A stretch of 64,000 nucleotides of DNA, from the NCBI GenBank assembly GCA_964552395.1, contig CAZKGM010000002.1:124001-188000 (forward strand), in the 5' to 3' direction. Positions 23,152 through 31,114 of the stretch are shown here, in pieces (positions within the stretch are counted from its first letter, which is position 1; each line of letters starts with the position of its first letter). The DNA is from JAJDNH01 sp964552395. GTDB lineage: Bacteria > Acidobacteriota > Thermoanaerobaculia > Thermoanaerobaculales > Sulfomarinibacteraceae. The position numbers and the translations under genes are program-made. The notes below the pieces were generated by a model, which ran no database searches, was not told the origin of the DNA, and saw only the letters and a list, made by a program, of their open reading frames with translations.

Positions 23152-23965
23152 GCGCGCTGCCGCGAGCGAGAGGCGCAACGCCTTCGCGCGTCACCTCAAG
23201 GTGGACGACCTCCCCCTCAGCTCCCAGCTGATCGTACGCCCTGCCGCCGCTCGCCACCTCCGCTGCCGCCGCATTGCCCAGCGTCAGGAGAACCGGTTCC
23301 GGCAGCGAGTAGCTGGCAGTCTGTCCACCACTGAGTAGCCGCTGCTCGCTTCTTCCCTCCCGGTCACGGTAGCGAAGCCAGCACTCTGAGCCGGACTTGA
23401 CCGCAACCGTGAACTCCACTTCCGCCTGCCGGCGGGATGTCTCATCACCCATCCCCATGGTCGGTACGAACGGAGCCCCGCTCGGCACCGGAGAGGCGGG
23501 GACCAATGTCGAAGCCGCTGTCGGCTGGGGTGAAGTCCTCGGGACCGGCGACCGGCCACGCCCCCTCAGCACTGAGACCGCAACCGCAATGATGATGAGC
23601 ACGATGAGGATGACCGGGAGCAGGAAGCGCCAAGGAACCGGCCTCCTCGGCTTCACCTCCTCGGTTTCCAGAGAGGGATGACTCCCCGAGGCCAGCTTGA
23701 AGCGTTCCCACGCCTCGTCGAACCACGTCGTCAGCCGTTCTGGGTCGAAGCCGATCGTCCGCGCGTATTGGCCCACGAAGTTGCGCGTGAAAACATACTC
23801 CGGGAGGTACTGAAACTTACCGTCCTCCAGCGCCGTCAGAATGCGGACCGAGATCTTCGTTTCGGCCGCTATATCCTGGAGCGTGAGGCCGGCGCTTTCA
23901 CGCAACCGTCTCATCTCCTGGCCAAATGCCTCGGGGTTTGTGGGCTGTGAATTGAGCGCAGACAT
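23144..23965 (-). CDS. RodZ-like protein (HTH, one TM, DUF4115)
   Basis: About 273 aa. The N-terminal HTH_25 domain (residues 14-85, FGQEMRRLRESAGLTLQDIA) is followed by a basic linker, one membrane helix (about 110-133, WRFLLPVILIVLIIIAVAVS), a Pro/Thr/Ser-rich stretch and a C-terminal DUF4115-type beta domain (about 185-260). RodZ links MreB filaments to the membrane and sets rod shape; the HTH contacts MreB. MreB is not in this window. The start is ATG at 23965, sharing one base with the preceding stop (TGATG), or GTG at 23968. Its two neighbours are paralogous alpha-repeat proteins. Confidence 0.88.
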   Translation of the reverse strand: MSALNSQPTNPEAFGQEMRRLRESAGLTLQDIAAETKISVRILTALEDGKFQYLPEYVFTRNFVGQYARTIGFDPERLTTWFDEAWERFKLASGSHPSLETEEVKPRRPVPWRFLLPVILIVLIIIAVAVSVLRGRGRSPVPRTSPQPTAASTLVPASPVPSGAPFVPTMGMGDETSRRQAEVEFTVAVKSGSECWLRYRDREGRSEQRLLSGGQTASYSLPEPVLLTLGNAAAAEVASGGRAYDQLGAEGEVVHLEVTREGVAPLARGSAHE

Positions 23966-24690
23966 CACCGCGGGATTGTACCACCCCTCTTGCCTCGCTC
24001 CAGCAGCGAGGCGGCGGCAGCTCGAACCACGTCTGCGACATCGAGGCGCGTGCTGATTTCGTTGAGATCCGTCTGCTTGAGCTGAACCAGAGCACTGAGT
24101 GCAAGCGGGATCGGTGTGTTGGGATGAACGGCGCCAGCCAGTCTCACGCCATAGCCAAGACCCCAGCGCCGATGCCCGAGTATGGCGACCACGAGCGCTC
24201 GCGGGGCCTTGGAACGTGCCATCATTTCCAGAATGTCATTCTCAACCACATGCGGATTATCGAGAAGCGCGATTTGAACCTCGACCCGACTGACCGTCCC
24301 CAGGGACCTGATGAGCGGCCGGTGGGCCAGGCGGGAAAGGGCGATCGCCTCACCCAGAGACAGCCTTCCCATGAGCTGCAGCAGCTTGCGCTCAGCATGT
24401 CGTCGAACCAAGGGAGGCGTCCGCGGTTGCTTCGCCGTGTGCAGAAGTGACAGCCAGGGTAACGTGGCCAGCAGTGACATCGCGGTCGCAAAAGAAACCC
24501 CTGGCAGCTGTGCGAGCCTCTCCCTAACCAGGTGCGAGCCGAGCAGGGAACGACGCTCCAAAACTGCCTCTGCCACCCGCACGGTGCAGAAAGGGCTGCG
24601 GAGGACCTCGAGCACCTCACTGTCATCGAGATCCTGGTGCCGGACGAGTTGGATGAGGCCGTCCGTATTCAGCTCGGCGATCCGTGTCAC
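23965..24690 (-). CDS. alpha-helical repeat (HEAT/LRV-like) protein, short paralogue
   Basis: About 241 aa, all helical, no signal peptide. The C-terminal half repeats the layout of the protein at 22084-23151: VEVQIALLDNPHVVENDILE, RALVVAILGHRRWGLGYGV and HPNTPIPLALSALVQLKQTD line up with its last 120 residues. I prefer the GTG at 24690 since the upstream extension (to ATG 24795) is low-complexity, Arg/Gly-rich and overlaps the PrsW gene; the start is not certain. It is coupled to the RodZ-like gene by a one-base overlap. Function unknown. Confidence 0.75.
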   Translation of the reverse strand: MTRIAELNTDGLIQLVRHQDLDDSEVLEVLRSPFCTVRVAEAVLERRSLLGSHLVRERLAQLPGVSFATAMSLLATLPWLSLLHTAKQPRTPPLVRRHAERKLLQLMGRLSLGEAIALSRLAHRPLIRSLGTVSRVEVQIALLDNPHVVENDILEMMARSKAPRALVVAILGHRRWGLGYGVRLAGAVHPNTPIPLALSALVQLKQTDLNEISTRLDVADVVRAAAASLLERGKRGGTIPR

Positions 24691-24754
24691 CGGATCATCG
24701 TACTCCGAACCGGGGTCCCTCGAGATCGCAACACGATCCGTAGACCGAGTCGGA

Positions 24755-25804
24755 TCACCCCTCGCCGAGCCCCTCCCTCGTGCCGCCAACCTCATGGTCA
24801 GCCGCAACTCCGCTGAGACCTAAAGCGGAGCGGATGCGCTGCCTCAGCCTCATGACCTCCAGTCCCGCCAGACGAGCCTCATCAGCCGGAAGGTGCCGGA
24901 GTGCGTGCTTGCGAAAGGCAAGTCGTGTCACAAGTCGGGCGATGACAGTCCGTTCACTGCGCTCCGGCCACCACGCGCCCCGGACTCGCCGTCTGTAGAA
25001 CGGCAACACGTCCGCCACCCAGACGGGAAGGACACCGAGCCTGACCTCCTCCGAAAGCTGGGCCTGGAGGATCCGGTGCTCTCCATGGAGGAGGGCGGCG
25101 AGCAACACGACATAGAGAAGGTAGAGGGCAAGTAGCATCCCAACCATGAAGACGACTCCCCGGTCATCCCGCCCGATTGCAGCCGCGGCCACCGCTGTGT
25201 TCCAGGCAGCGTGAAGACCCACGGCAACTCCCAGCCCGCCAGCCACGAGTGCGGAGCGACGGAGCCAGCTTCGTGAAAGAAGAGCGAACCCGAGCATGCC
25301 GCCGAGGGTTGCAGAGCACAAGGCATGGACGCCAGCGGTAATCAGGGTTCGCCCGGCCGCCACAACGACCAGACGGTGGAGGTCGCCGGAGGCAGCCGCC
25401 GTCAGGTCGTAGAGCAGGTTTTCGGTGGTCGCGAAGCCGAGACCGACGGCGGTCCCGTAGACAAGACCATCGGTTGGGTTGTCGAACTCTCGCGACAGAG
25501 CGACGACGGCCAGCAGGCCGACCGCCTTCCACGCCTCCTCGGCGAAGGGTCCGACGCCAATCCCAACCAGCGCGCCACCGAGAAGACGACCGTAGTGGGT
25601 GCGCAGCACACCGAGAGCGATGGTCTCCGAGACAGCCGCCAGCGCGGGAGCAGCCAGTGCGCCCCAGCCGAAAGCAACGGCGACCATTCCCAGCGGTTCT
25701 CGGTCGTAACGATCGAACCACCATACCGCCGCGACCACCAGCACGAGGAAGACGGCCGCAGCCAGAATCGTCGTGATCTCGATCCCAAGAGCGGCGGCGG
25801 TCAC
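24755..25804 (-). CDS. PrsW-family intramembrane metalloprotease
   Basis: A 349-aa polytopic protein with about eight membrane segments. The CAAX/PrsW-type active-site motifs are visible: PFAEEAWKAVGL (EExxK, about residue 90), FATTENLLYD, GVHALCSATLGGM and GLHAAWNTA. PrsW cleaves anti-sigma factors in Bacillus; other members have unknown targets. A cytoplasmic C-terminal tail of about 100 residues is basic. I chose the GTG at 25804, which overlaps the ribF stop as GTGA. No sigma/anti-sigma pair is next to it; the single-pass RodZ-like protein two genes on is a possible but unproven substrate. Confidence 0.87.
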   Translation of the reverse strand: MTAAALGIEITTILAAAVFLVLVVAAVWWFDRYDREPLGMVAVAFGWGALAAPALAAVSETIALGVLRTHYGRLLGGALVGIGVGPFAEEAWKAVGLLAVVALSREFDNPTDGLVYGTAVGLGFATTENLLYDLTAAASGDLHRLVVVAAGRTLITAGVHALCSATLGGMLGFALLSRSWLRRSALVAGGLGVAVGLHAAWNTAVAAAAIGRDDRGVVFMVGMLLALYLLYVVLLAALLHGEHRILQAQLSEEVRLGVLPVWVADVLPFYRRRVRGAWWPERSERTVIARLVTRLAFRKHALRHLPADEARLAGLEVMRLRQRIRSALGLSGVAADHEVGGTREGLGEG

Positions 25805-26766
25805 GGGGTGACGAGCTCCATCGATGAGAGAGGATGGGCCTCGAACCACGCCCTCGCGAGCACCACGTCGCGGCGGATCTGGGCGACCAGAGCCATCGGC
25901 GAGGAAAACACTCGCTCGTCGCGGAGCCGTTGCAGGAAGAACAGGCGCACGCTTTCGTGGTACACGTCGGCACTGAAGTCGATGATGTGGCTTTCCACCG
26001 TGGTCGAGTAGTTCTCGTACACGGTGGGGCGGACCCCGATGTTGGTGACGGCCGGAAAGCTCCGCTCAAACGAGGGAATGAACACGGCAGTGATGTAAAC
26101 ACCGCGGGCTGGGAAGAGCTCGTTCTCAACCTGTGTGTTGAGGGTTGGGAATCCCAACTTCCGTCCGAGCCGCTCGCCCCGGAAGACCAGCCCGTCCACG
26201 AGCAGGGGCCTTCCGAGGAGACTTCCGGCCTCCTCGACGCGACCGTGCGCGACCAGTCGGCGAATCCTGGTCGATGACACCACCTCCGCGTCGTGCCGCA
26301 CCGAGCGGATGCCGTGTGCTGAGTAACCACCCTCCGCCTCCATCGAGCGAAGCAGCTCGACAGTTCCTTCCCGGTCGGCCCCGAAACGAAAGCCTTCGCC
26401 GATGAAGACCTCGCGAACCGCAAGCCGTTCGACCAAGACCCGGCGAACAAACTCGGCGGCTGCCATTCTCCGCAGGCGGTGGGTGAATGGGACAACCAAC
26501 GCCACCTCGATACCATGTCGTCCCAGCAGCTCGAGCTTCTGGCTCAGCGTTGTGAGCAGCCTCGGGGCATCCTTGGGCCGCAGTACCTTCAAGGGGTGGG
26601 GATCGAAGGTCATGGCGGTTGCCTCAACGCCCATCCCCTGCGCGCGTTCGACCACTTGGCGGAGAATGTCCTGGTGACCCAGGTGCACTCCATCGAAGTT
26701 CCCGATCGTGAGCACGGCCTCGCGCGGGGGCTCGTCGCTCACAAGAGGATCGCGCAGTACCAGCAC
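25801..26766 (-). CDS. ribF: bifunctional riboflavin kinase/FAD synthetase
   Basis: A 321-aa enzyme making FMN and FAD. The N-terminal nucleotidyltransferase domain has GNFDGVHLGHQDIL (the HxGH site) near residue 23 and later VSSTRIRRLVAHG. The C-terminal riboflavin kinase domain (about residues 185-310) begins after GRPLLVDGLV and has GFPTLNTQ, the PTxN motif that binds ATP and flavin. Length and domain order are normal. It starts 11 bp after rimO and is coupled to the PrsW gene. Confidence 0.95.
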   Translation of the reverse strand: MLVLRDPLVSDEPPREAVLTIGNFDGVHLGHQDILRQVVERAQGMGVEATAMTFDPHPLKVLRPKDAPRLLTTLSQKLELLGRHGIEVALVVPFTHRLRRMAAAEFVRRVLVERLAVREVFIGEGFRFGADREGTVELLRSMEAEGGYSAHGIRSVRHDAEVVSSTRIRRLVAHGRVEEAGSLLGRPLLVDGLVFRGERLGRKLGFPTLNTQVENELFPARGVYITAVFIPSFERSFPAVTNIGVRPTVYENYSTTVESHIIDFSADVYHESVRLFFLQRLRDERVFSSPMALVAQIRRDVVLARAWFEAHPLSSMELVTP

Positions 26767-26777
26767 GACGCTGTCCC

Positions 26778-28202
26778 TCAGGCCCCCATTGCGATCACGG
26801 GCAGCATGGGAACCGATGCGAGCGAAGGTCCGGTGACCCGCACCAGGCGTCCGACCAGGTCATACGGATGTGCCTCGGTCACCTCGACCTCAACCAGAGA
26901 GCCAGCTGGCGCGGTGCCGTCGTTGATAATCAACCGCCCGTCTATCTCCGGCGCCTGCCGCTGGAGCCTCCCCTCGGTGAGGAGCTCCATCTCCTGCAGT
27001 CGCCCGGAGACGATAGCCGGCAGTCGCTTGCCGATCAGAGCGTTGTTCACGTCGAGAGCGATTCCCTGCTGGACCGCCATCAGGCGCTCGCGCCGCTCGG
27101 CCTTGACCTCCTCCGGCACCGGGTCGCCGAGGTCGGCGCCCGGGTTCTCCTCCTGCCACGAGTAGGCGAAGATGCCGAGATGGTCGAACCGAATCTCGCG
27201 GATGAAGTCCTCGAGCTCCACGATGTCGCGTTCGCCCTCACCGGGGAACCCGACGATGAATGTTGTGCGGAGGGTCAGCCCCGGGACCGCCGCCCGAGCC
27301 CGTTCAATCAGCGACCGGTAGGAACGTGCATCTCCGCCTCGCCGCATCGCCTTGAGCACCTTTCGGCTGGCGTGCTGCAGCGGTAGATCGAGGTATGGAA
27401 CAAAGCGTTCGTCTGCCGCCATGAGCTCGAACACACGCTCGTCCAGAGTCGATGGGTAGGCGTACAGAAACCGAATCCAGGGGATGTCGGTCTCGTCCAG
27501 CAACGCCCTCACGAGCTCCGGGAGACCGCGGGTAATGCCAAGGTCTTCACCGTACCTGGTCGTATCCTGGGCGATCAGAACGAGCTCCTGTATGCCGCGC
27601 TCACGGAGGCTCTTGGCCTCGCGGACCAGGTCTCCCATCTGCCGTGATCTGAACTCACCTCGCATCGCCGGAATGTGGCAAAACGAGCAGGGGTTGTTGC
27701 AGCCCTCTGCCACCTTCAGATAGGCATAGCCCGCTGTGGAAAGCAGCCGGGGGCTTGCGGCTCCGTAGAGACGAAGCGCTCCGCCCTGATCCGGAATGTG
27801 GTGCTCCAACTCGCCCCGTACCGCCTCCACAACCTGGTCGAGCTCGTCAAGGCCTATGAAGGTATCGATCTCGGGAATCTCAGCTGCCAACTCTTCGGCG
27901 TAGGCCTGTGCCATACAGCCCGCAACCACGAGGCGCCGAACGGTCCCCGCTCGCTTGGCCTCGACCACCTCGAGTATCGCTTCGATCGACTCCTCCTTGG
28001 CAGCCGTAATGAACCCGCAAGTGTTGACGATCACCATATCCGCCCGAGTTGGATCGGACGTCACCTCGACGCCGCACCGCGCCAAGTGCCCCAGCATGAT
28101 CTCTCCGTCAACCAGGTTCTTCGCGCACCCGAGGCCGATCATCCCTACGCGAACCGCCCCGGACCGCCCCTCATCCCCTATCGACAGCAATCTCTCACCC
28201 AT
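26778..28202 (-). CDS. rimO: ribosomal protein S12 methylthiotransferase
   Basis: Radical SAM enzyme of 474 aa that adds a methylthio group to the conserved aspartate of ribosomal protein S12. The N-terminal UPF0004 domain has cysteines C26, C62 and C96; the radical SAM cysteines are C168, C172 and C175 in GCNNPCSFC, followed by HIPAMRGEFRSR, the RimO form (MiaB has VVPYTRG). A TRAM domain covers about residues 385-460. GGAGG is six bases before the ATG. It leads the series rimO-ribF-prsW-alpha repeat-rodZ-alpha repeat. Confidence 0.95.
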   Translation of the reverse strand: MGERLLSIGDEGRSGAVRVGMIGLGCAKNLVDGEIMLGHLARCGVEVTSDPTRADMVIVNTCGFITAAKEESIEAILEVVEAKRAGTVRRLVVAGCMAQAYAEELAAEIPEIDTFIGLDELDQVVEAVRGELEHHIPDQGGALRLYGAASPRLLSTAGYAYLKVAEGCNNPCSFCHIPAMRGEFRSRQMGDLVREAKSLRERGIQELVLIAQDTTRYGEDLGITRGLPELVRALLDETDIPWIRFLYAYPSTLDERVFELMAADERFVPYLDLPLQHASRKVLKAMRRGGDARSYRSLIERARAAVPGLTLRTTFIVGFPGEGERDIVELEDFIREIRFDHLGIFAYSWQEENPGADLGDPVPEEVKAERRERLMAVQQGIALDVNNALIGKRLPAIVSGRLQEMELLTEGRLQRQAPEIDGRLIINDGTAPAGSLVEVEVTEAHPYDLVGRLVRVTGPSLASVPMLPVIAMGA

Positions 28203-28220
28203 CGTCCCTCCAGGCGCGCG

Positions 28221-28229
28221 ATTCTACCA
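28221..28229 (-). promoter_or_regulatory. possible extended -10 promoter of rimO
   Basis: On the minus strand the sequence TGGTAGAAT (extended -10, TGn plus TAGAAT) lies about 20 bp before the rimO start, but no good -35 element is present. The rest of the 273-bp gap up to lpxB (28203-28475) shows no gene, tRNA or clear terminator. Confidence 0.35.
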
Positions 28230-28475
28230 CTCGCTAGAGCCGCGAAACGCTGCTGACTTGGGCCAGGTAGAAGGTGACCCACATGAGCTCGGGGAGGTAT
28301 CTCATGAGCAGAAGAGAGGCCATTCGATTCTGACCCCTCTACAGTCCGCAGCGAGGGGAGCATCGAAGCTGCCTTCTCCTCGGCGCGCGCGGCGCGTCCG
28401 TAAGAGCCTGCGGACGAAGGCGCACCACAGGGTCCAGGATCCAACCGTCGGGAGATGCCTATGTTCTGCGGGCTC

Positions 28476-29651
28476 CTACCCTGCTCTTTCGTCGCGAATC
28501 AGGCGCGCCACCTCCTCGGCCGCTCGCCGAGAGGCGCCCGCGGGTCCGAGCCGCTCGCGCACCAGCTGCAGCTCCACTTTCTGATCGGCACCGCCCCCGG
28601 CCAATAGCTGCCGCGTGTGAGCTATCAAGGACTCTGCTTTCCAGGCAGACTGGACCAGCTCGGGGACGGCGCGGCGACCGGCTATGAGGTTCACCAGCGC
28701 AATGTGCGGCACCCGCACCAGCGTTCTCGCAAGCATGTAGGAGAGTGGATGCAGCCGGTAGCCAACCACCATCGGTACGCCGAGAAGGGCGCACTCCAGG
28801 GTGGCGGTACCCGAAGCCGTCCAAGCGAGCGCTGCTCCGGCCAGCTGACGGCGGCGACCTGCGCCCGCCACGACTCGGACACGAGAGCTGTGGGAAGCAC
28901 TCTCGAGTATCTCACCGATGATGGTCTCCATGCCGGGCGCAGCTATCAGCACCACCTCCTCGATCAGCTCTCCCGGGAGCTGCGAAACGGCATCAAGCAT
29001 ACCCGGCAGGAGCTGCCGGACCTCCATGGACCGCGATCCCGGGAGCAGCGCGAGCCGACGGCTGTGAGGCGGTCGTTCGGCTACCTTCAGCCCTTCGCTC
29101 TCGATGTCGTCGACCAGAGGATGGCCCACGAAAACCGCAGGCACGCCGTGCCGCTCATAGAACGAAACCTCGAACGGAAGAATACAGAGGACCTTCCGTG
29201 CCAGCCTGCGCACGGTGCGCACCCGACGCCGGCGCCACGCCCACAGCTGCGGAGATACGTACAGTACTACCGGCACCCCAATTGCCGACAGACGTTTGGC
29301 CAGGCGAAGGTTGAAGTCGGGCGAGTCCACGAGCACGGCAACGGCGGGCCGGCGAAGGGTTGCGGCTCGGACCAGTCGTTGCAGGATTCTTCGCAATCTC
29401 GGTAGCTCCCGCACGACTTCGAAGAGACCCATGTGTGACAACTCACTGGTGCGGGCGACGAGGTCGAGGCCGGCGGCCTCCAGACGCTCACCGCCAATAC
29501 CGAATGCGTGGAGGTCGCCCGCAATCTCTCTCAGTCGCAAGAGCATGTTCCCGGCGTGGATGTCACCGGAGACCTCGCCTGCGACGATGAGTAACCCAGG
29601 AACTCCGGCGCTGCCGGCGCTCGCCTGCTGCGGGGAACGGGATTCGTCCAT
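28476..29651 (-). CDS. lpxB: lipid-A-disaccharide synthase
   Basis: A 391-aa glycosyltransferase (family GT19) that joins UDP-diacylglucosamine and lipid X to form the lipid A disaccharide at the inner membrane. Motifs: LLIVAGEVSGDIHAGNML at residues 20-37, HMGLFEVVRELP, VDSPDFNLRLAKRL, YVSPQLWAWRRRRV and the UDP-binding region TASGTATLECALLGVPMVVGY. It confirms that the organism makes lipid A. It is the last gene of the cmk-rpsA-HU series, 39 bp after a 55-aa membrane protein. lpxA, lpxC and lpxD are not in the window. Confidence 0.95.
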   Translation of the reverse strand: MDESRSPQQASAGSAGVPGLLIVAGEVSGDIHAGNMLLRLREIAGDLHAFGIGGERLEAAGLDLVARTSELSHMGLFEVVRELPRLRRILQRLVRAATLRRPAVAVLVDSPDFNLRLAKRLSAIGVPVVLYVSPQLWAWRRRRVRTVRRLARKVLCILPFEVSFYERHGVPAVFVGHPLVDDIESEGLKVAERPPHSRRLALLPGSRSMEVRQLLPGMLDAVSQLPGELIEEVVLIAAPGMETIIGEILESASHSSRVRVVAGAGRRRQLAGAALAWTASGTATLECALLGVPMVVGYRLHPLSYMLARTLVRVPHIALVNLIAGRRAVPELVQSAWKAESLIAHTRQLLAGGGADQKVELQLVRERLGPAGASRRAAEEVARLIRDERAG

Positions 29652-29690
29652 GATCTCCGCGGCTGGCTGCTTCCGAGAGCCCGTCCGCCC

Positions 29691-29858
29691 TCAGGGGAAG
29701 GGGTACATCAGCCAGCCGAGCGCAACTGCACCGGCAACCATGATGATGAAGGTCTTCAAGAAGAGCTTGCGCCGCTCGCTGCCCGCGGGTCGCCACAGGA
29801 AGGCGAAGAACATCGACACGAGCGTGGCGTGCCAGGTCATGAGAACGAAGTGGTCCAT
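29691..29858 (-). CDS. small membrane protein, 55 aa
   Basis: Starts with ATG at 29858, one base after the stop of the DUF6677 gene, with AAGGAG-like bases upstream. It has two hydrophobic stretches: residues 4-21 (FVLMTWHATLVSMFFAFL) and 34-53 (FIIMVAGAVALGWLMYPF), joined by a basic loop RPAGSERRKLFLK. I read this as two membrane helices with the positive loop in the cytoplasm. No family is recognised. The tight spacing and conserved-looking composition make it a real gene that could be missed by length filters. It precedes lpxB. Confidence 0.72.
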   Translation of the reverse strand: MDHFVLMTWHATLVSMFFAFLWRPAGSERRKLFLKTFIIMVAGAVALGWLMYPFP

Positions 29859-29859
29859 C

Positions 29860-30276
29860 TCACTCCTTCAGCCCGCGTGCGATGTCCGAGACGTCCAGCA
29901 CCGTGAGCAGGTTCATGAGGCCGGCTGTTACAAGGAACGTATTCCCGTAGGAGAAGCCCTGGGCCATCGGGTTTCCCAGACCCAGGTCGAGCAGCCGGCC
30001 GGCAACGTACAGTGCGCCGTTGCCGATACAGGCGGCAAACGCGAGCCAGGAGAACGGCGCTCCGGCTCTGGGGACCGCGAGCTCGCCGTTCAGCACGATG
30101 CCGGTCAGGAAGGCCGCGAGGATGACGCCCCCGAACACCACGGCGCGGAGCCTCTGCTTCAAAATCAGGTGGCCGAGCCCCGGCACGAGCCAGGCTGCGA
30201 GCAGCAGCAGCGGGGGCGCGGCCGAGACCACCTTGGCGACGTCGGTTGCCGTCTCACCCTTGCTCGGGTTGTCCAA
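29860..30276 (-). CDS. DUF6677-like small membrane protein
   Basis: About 138 aa with four hydrophobic segments: PLLLLAAWLVPGLGHLIL, VVFGGVILAAFLTGIVL, WLAFAACIGNGALYVAG and NTFLVTAGLMNLLTVLDV. The pattern 'PGLGHLILKQRLRAV' resembles TM2/DUF6677 proteins common in Acidobacteriota; this family call is from memory. I chose a TTG start at 30276 because GGAGG lies nine bases upstream; an upstream frame start at 30408 would overlap the HIT gene by 155 bp. It overlaps the HIT stop by 23 bp. Function unknown. Confidence 0.7.
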   Translation of the reverse strand: MDNPSKGETATDVAKVVSAAPPLLLLAAWLVPGLGHLILKQRLRAVVFGGVILAAFLTGIVLNGELAVPRAGAPFSWLAFAACIGNGALYVAGRLLDLGLGNPMAQGFSYGNTFLVTAGLMNLLTVLDVSDIARGLKE

Positions 30277-30781
30277 CTCTCTCTCCCTCCAGATGGCTAC
30301 GGAGCGCCACGGAGAGGCGCTCGAAGGTCTGTTCCAAAGCCTCAGGAATGACCCGGACATCGCCGAGGACTGAGATGAAGTTCGTGTCTGCGCGCCAGCG
30401 CGGGACAACGTGCAGATGGAGGTGCTCCTCGATACCGGCTCCGGCAGCCTCGCCGACGTTGAACCCGACGTTGAACCCGTGCGGGTGGTAGAGCTCCCGA
30501 AGCGCGCGGATAACGGTGCGCGCTGCGACCATCATCTCCGTCATGGTCGCGTCATCGAGCGCATCCAGCGCAGCCTCATGACGAACCGGCGCGATCATTG
30601 TGTGCCCCGACGTATACGGGTAGCGGTTGAGGAGAGCGAAGCTGTGCTGCCATCGCCACAACGTGAGCGTCTCCGCATCGTTCTGCGACGCGTGAGCGCG
30701 ACAGAAGATGCACTCACCGTCCACGCGCTTGTCGGCAGACGATACGTACTCGAAACGCCACGGAGTGAAGACCGGCCGCAT
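30254..30781 (-). CDS. HIT-family nucleotide hydrolase/phosphorylase
   Basis: A 175-aa histidine-triad protein. The signature is HLHLHVVPRW near residue 120; an N-terminal CIFC (about residues 25-28) would bind zinc with a later histidine. The layout (RWQHSFALLNRYPYTSGHTM, then the triad) resembles bacterial diadenosine tetraphosphate phosphorylase/hydrolase-like HIT proteins of the same size. It probably acts on dinucleoside polyphosphates or nucleoside phosphoramidates. It lies 3 bp after the HU/IHF gene. Confidence 0.9.
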   Translation of the reverse strand: MRPVFTPWRFEYVSSADKRVDGECIFCRAHASQNDAETLTLWRWQHSFALLNRYPYTSGHTMIAPVRHEAALDALDDATMTEMMVAARTVIRALRELYHPHGFNVGFNVGEAAGAGIEEHLHLHVVPRWRADTNFISVLGDVRVIPEALEQTFERLSVALRSHLEGERVGQPEQG

Positions 30782-30784
30782 CCC

Positions 30785-31069
30785 TCACTGGCTCAGCAGC
30801 GCTTCCCTGAGGTACTTCCCTGGCTTGAAGTAGGGAATCCGCTTCGGCGGTACCTGCACCCTGGCTCCGGTCTTCGGGTTCCGACCGATCCTCGCACCGC
30901 GCTGGCGGACGCGAAACGATCCGAACCCACGCAGCTCCACCTTCTCATTTCGGTGGAGCGCCGTGATGATTCCATCGAGCACTACCTGGACGATCTCATC
31001 AGCCTGTTTTCGGGCTACGTCGGTCTGGCTCGCAACCAGCTCGACGAGATCAGCCTTCGTCATCGTCAT
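30785..31069 (-). CDS. HU/IHF-family DNA-binding protein
   Basis: About 94 aa. The sequence MTKADLVELVASQTDVARKQ begins the dimerisation helices; GFGSFRVRQRGARIGRNPKTG is the beta-arm with the DNA-contacting RNPKTG signature, followed by PPKRIPYFKPGKYLRE. IHF-beta genes often follow rpsA, as here, but heterodimer status cannot be judged. I chose the ATG at 31069, with AAGGAG eight bases before; 31063 is an alternative. It lies 45 bp after the S1 gene. Confidence 0.93.
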   Translation of the reverse strand: MTMTKADLVELVASQTDVARKQADEIVQVVLDGIITALHRNEKVELRGFGSFRVRQRGARIGRNPKTGARVQVPPKRIPYFKPGKYLREALLSQ

Positions 31070-31114
31070 GCCTCGAATCTCCTTCCCTGATTGCCAACGC
31101 AAAACAAAGTAAGA

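Noticed and set aside
25164..26516. Minus-strand frame of 450 codons
   Set aside because: Out of frame with ribF and the PrsW gene, covering both; Arg/Ser/Trp-rich and without domain motifs.
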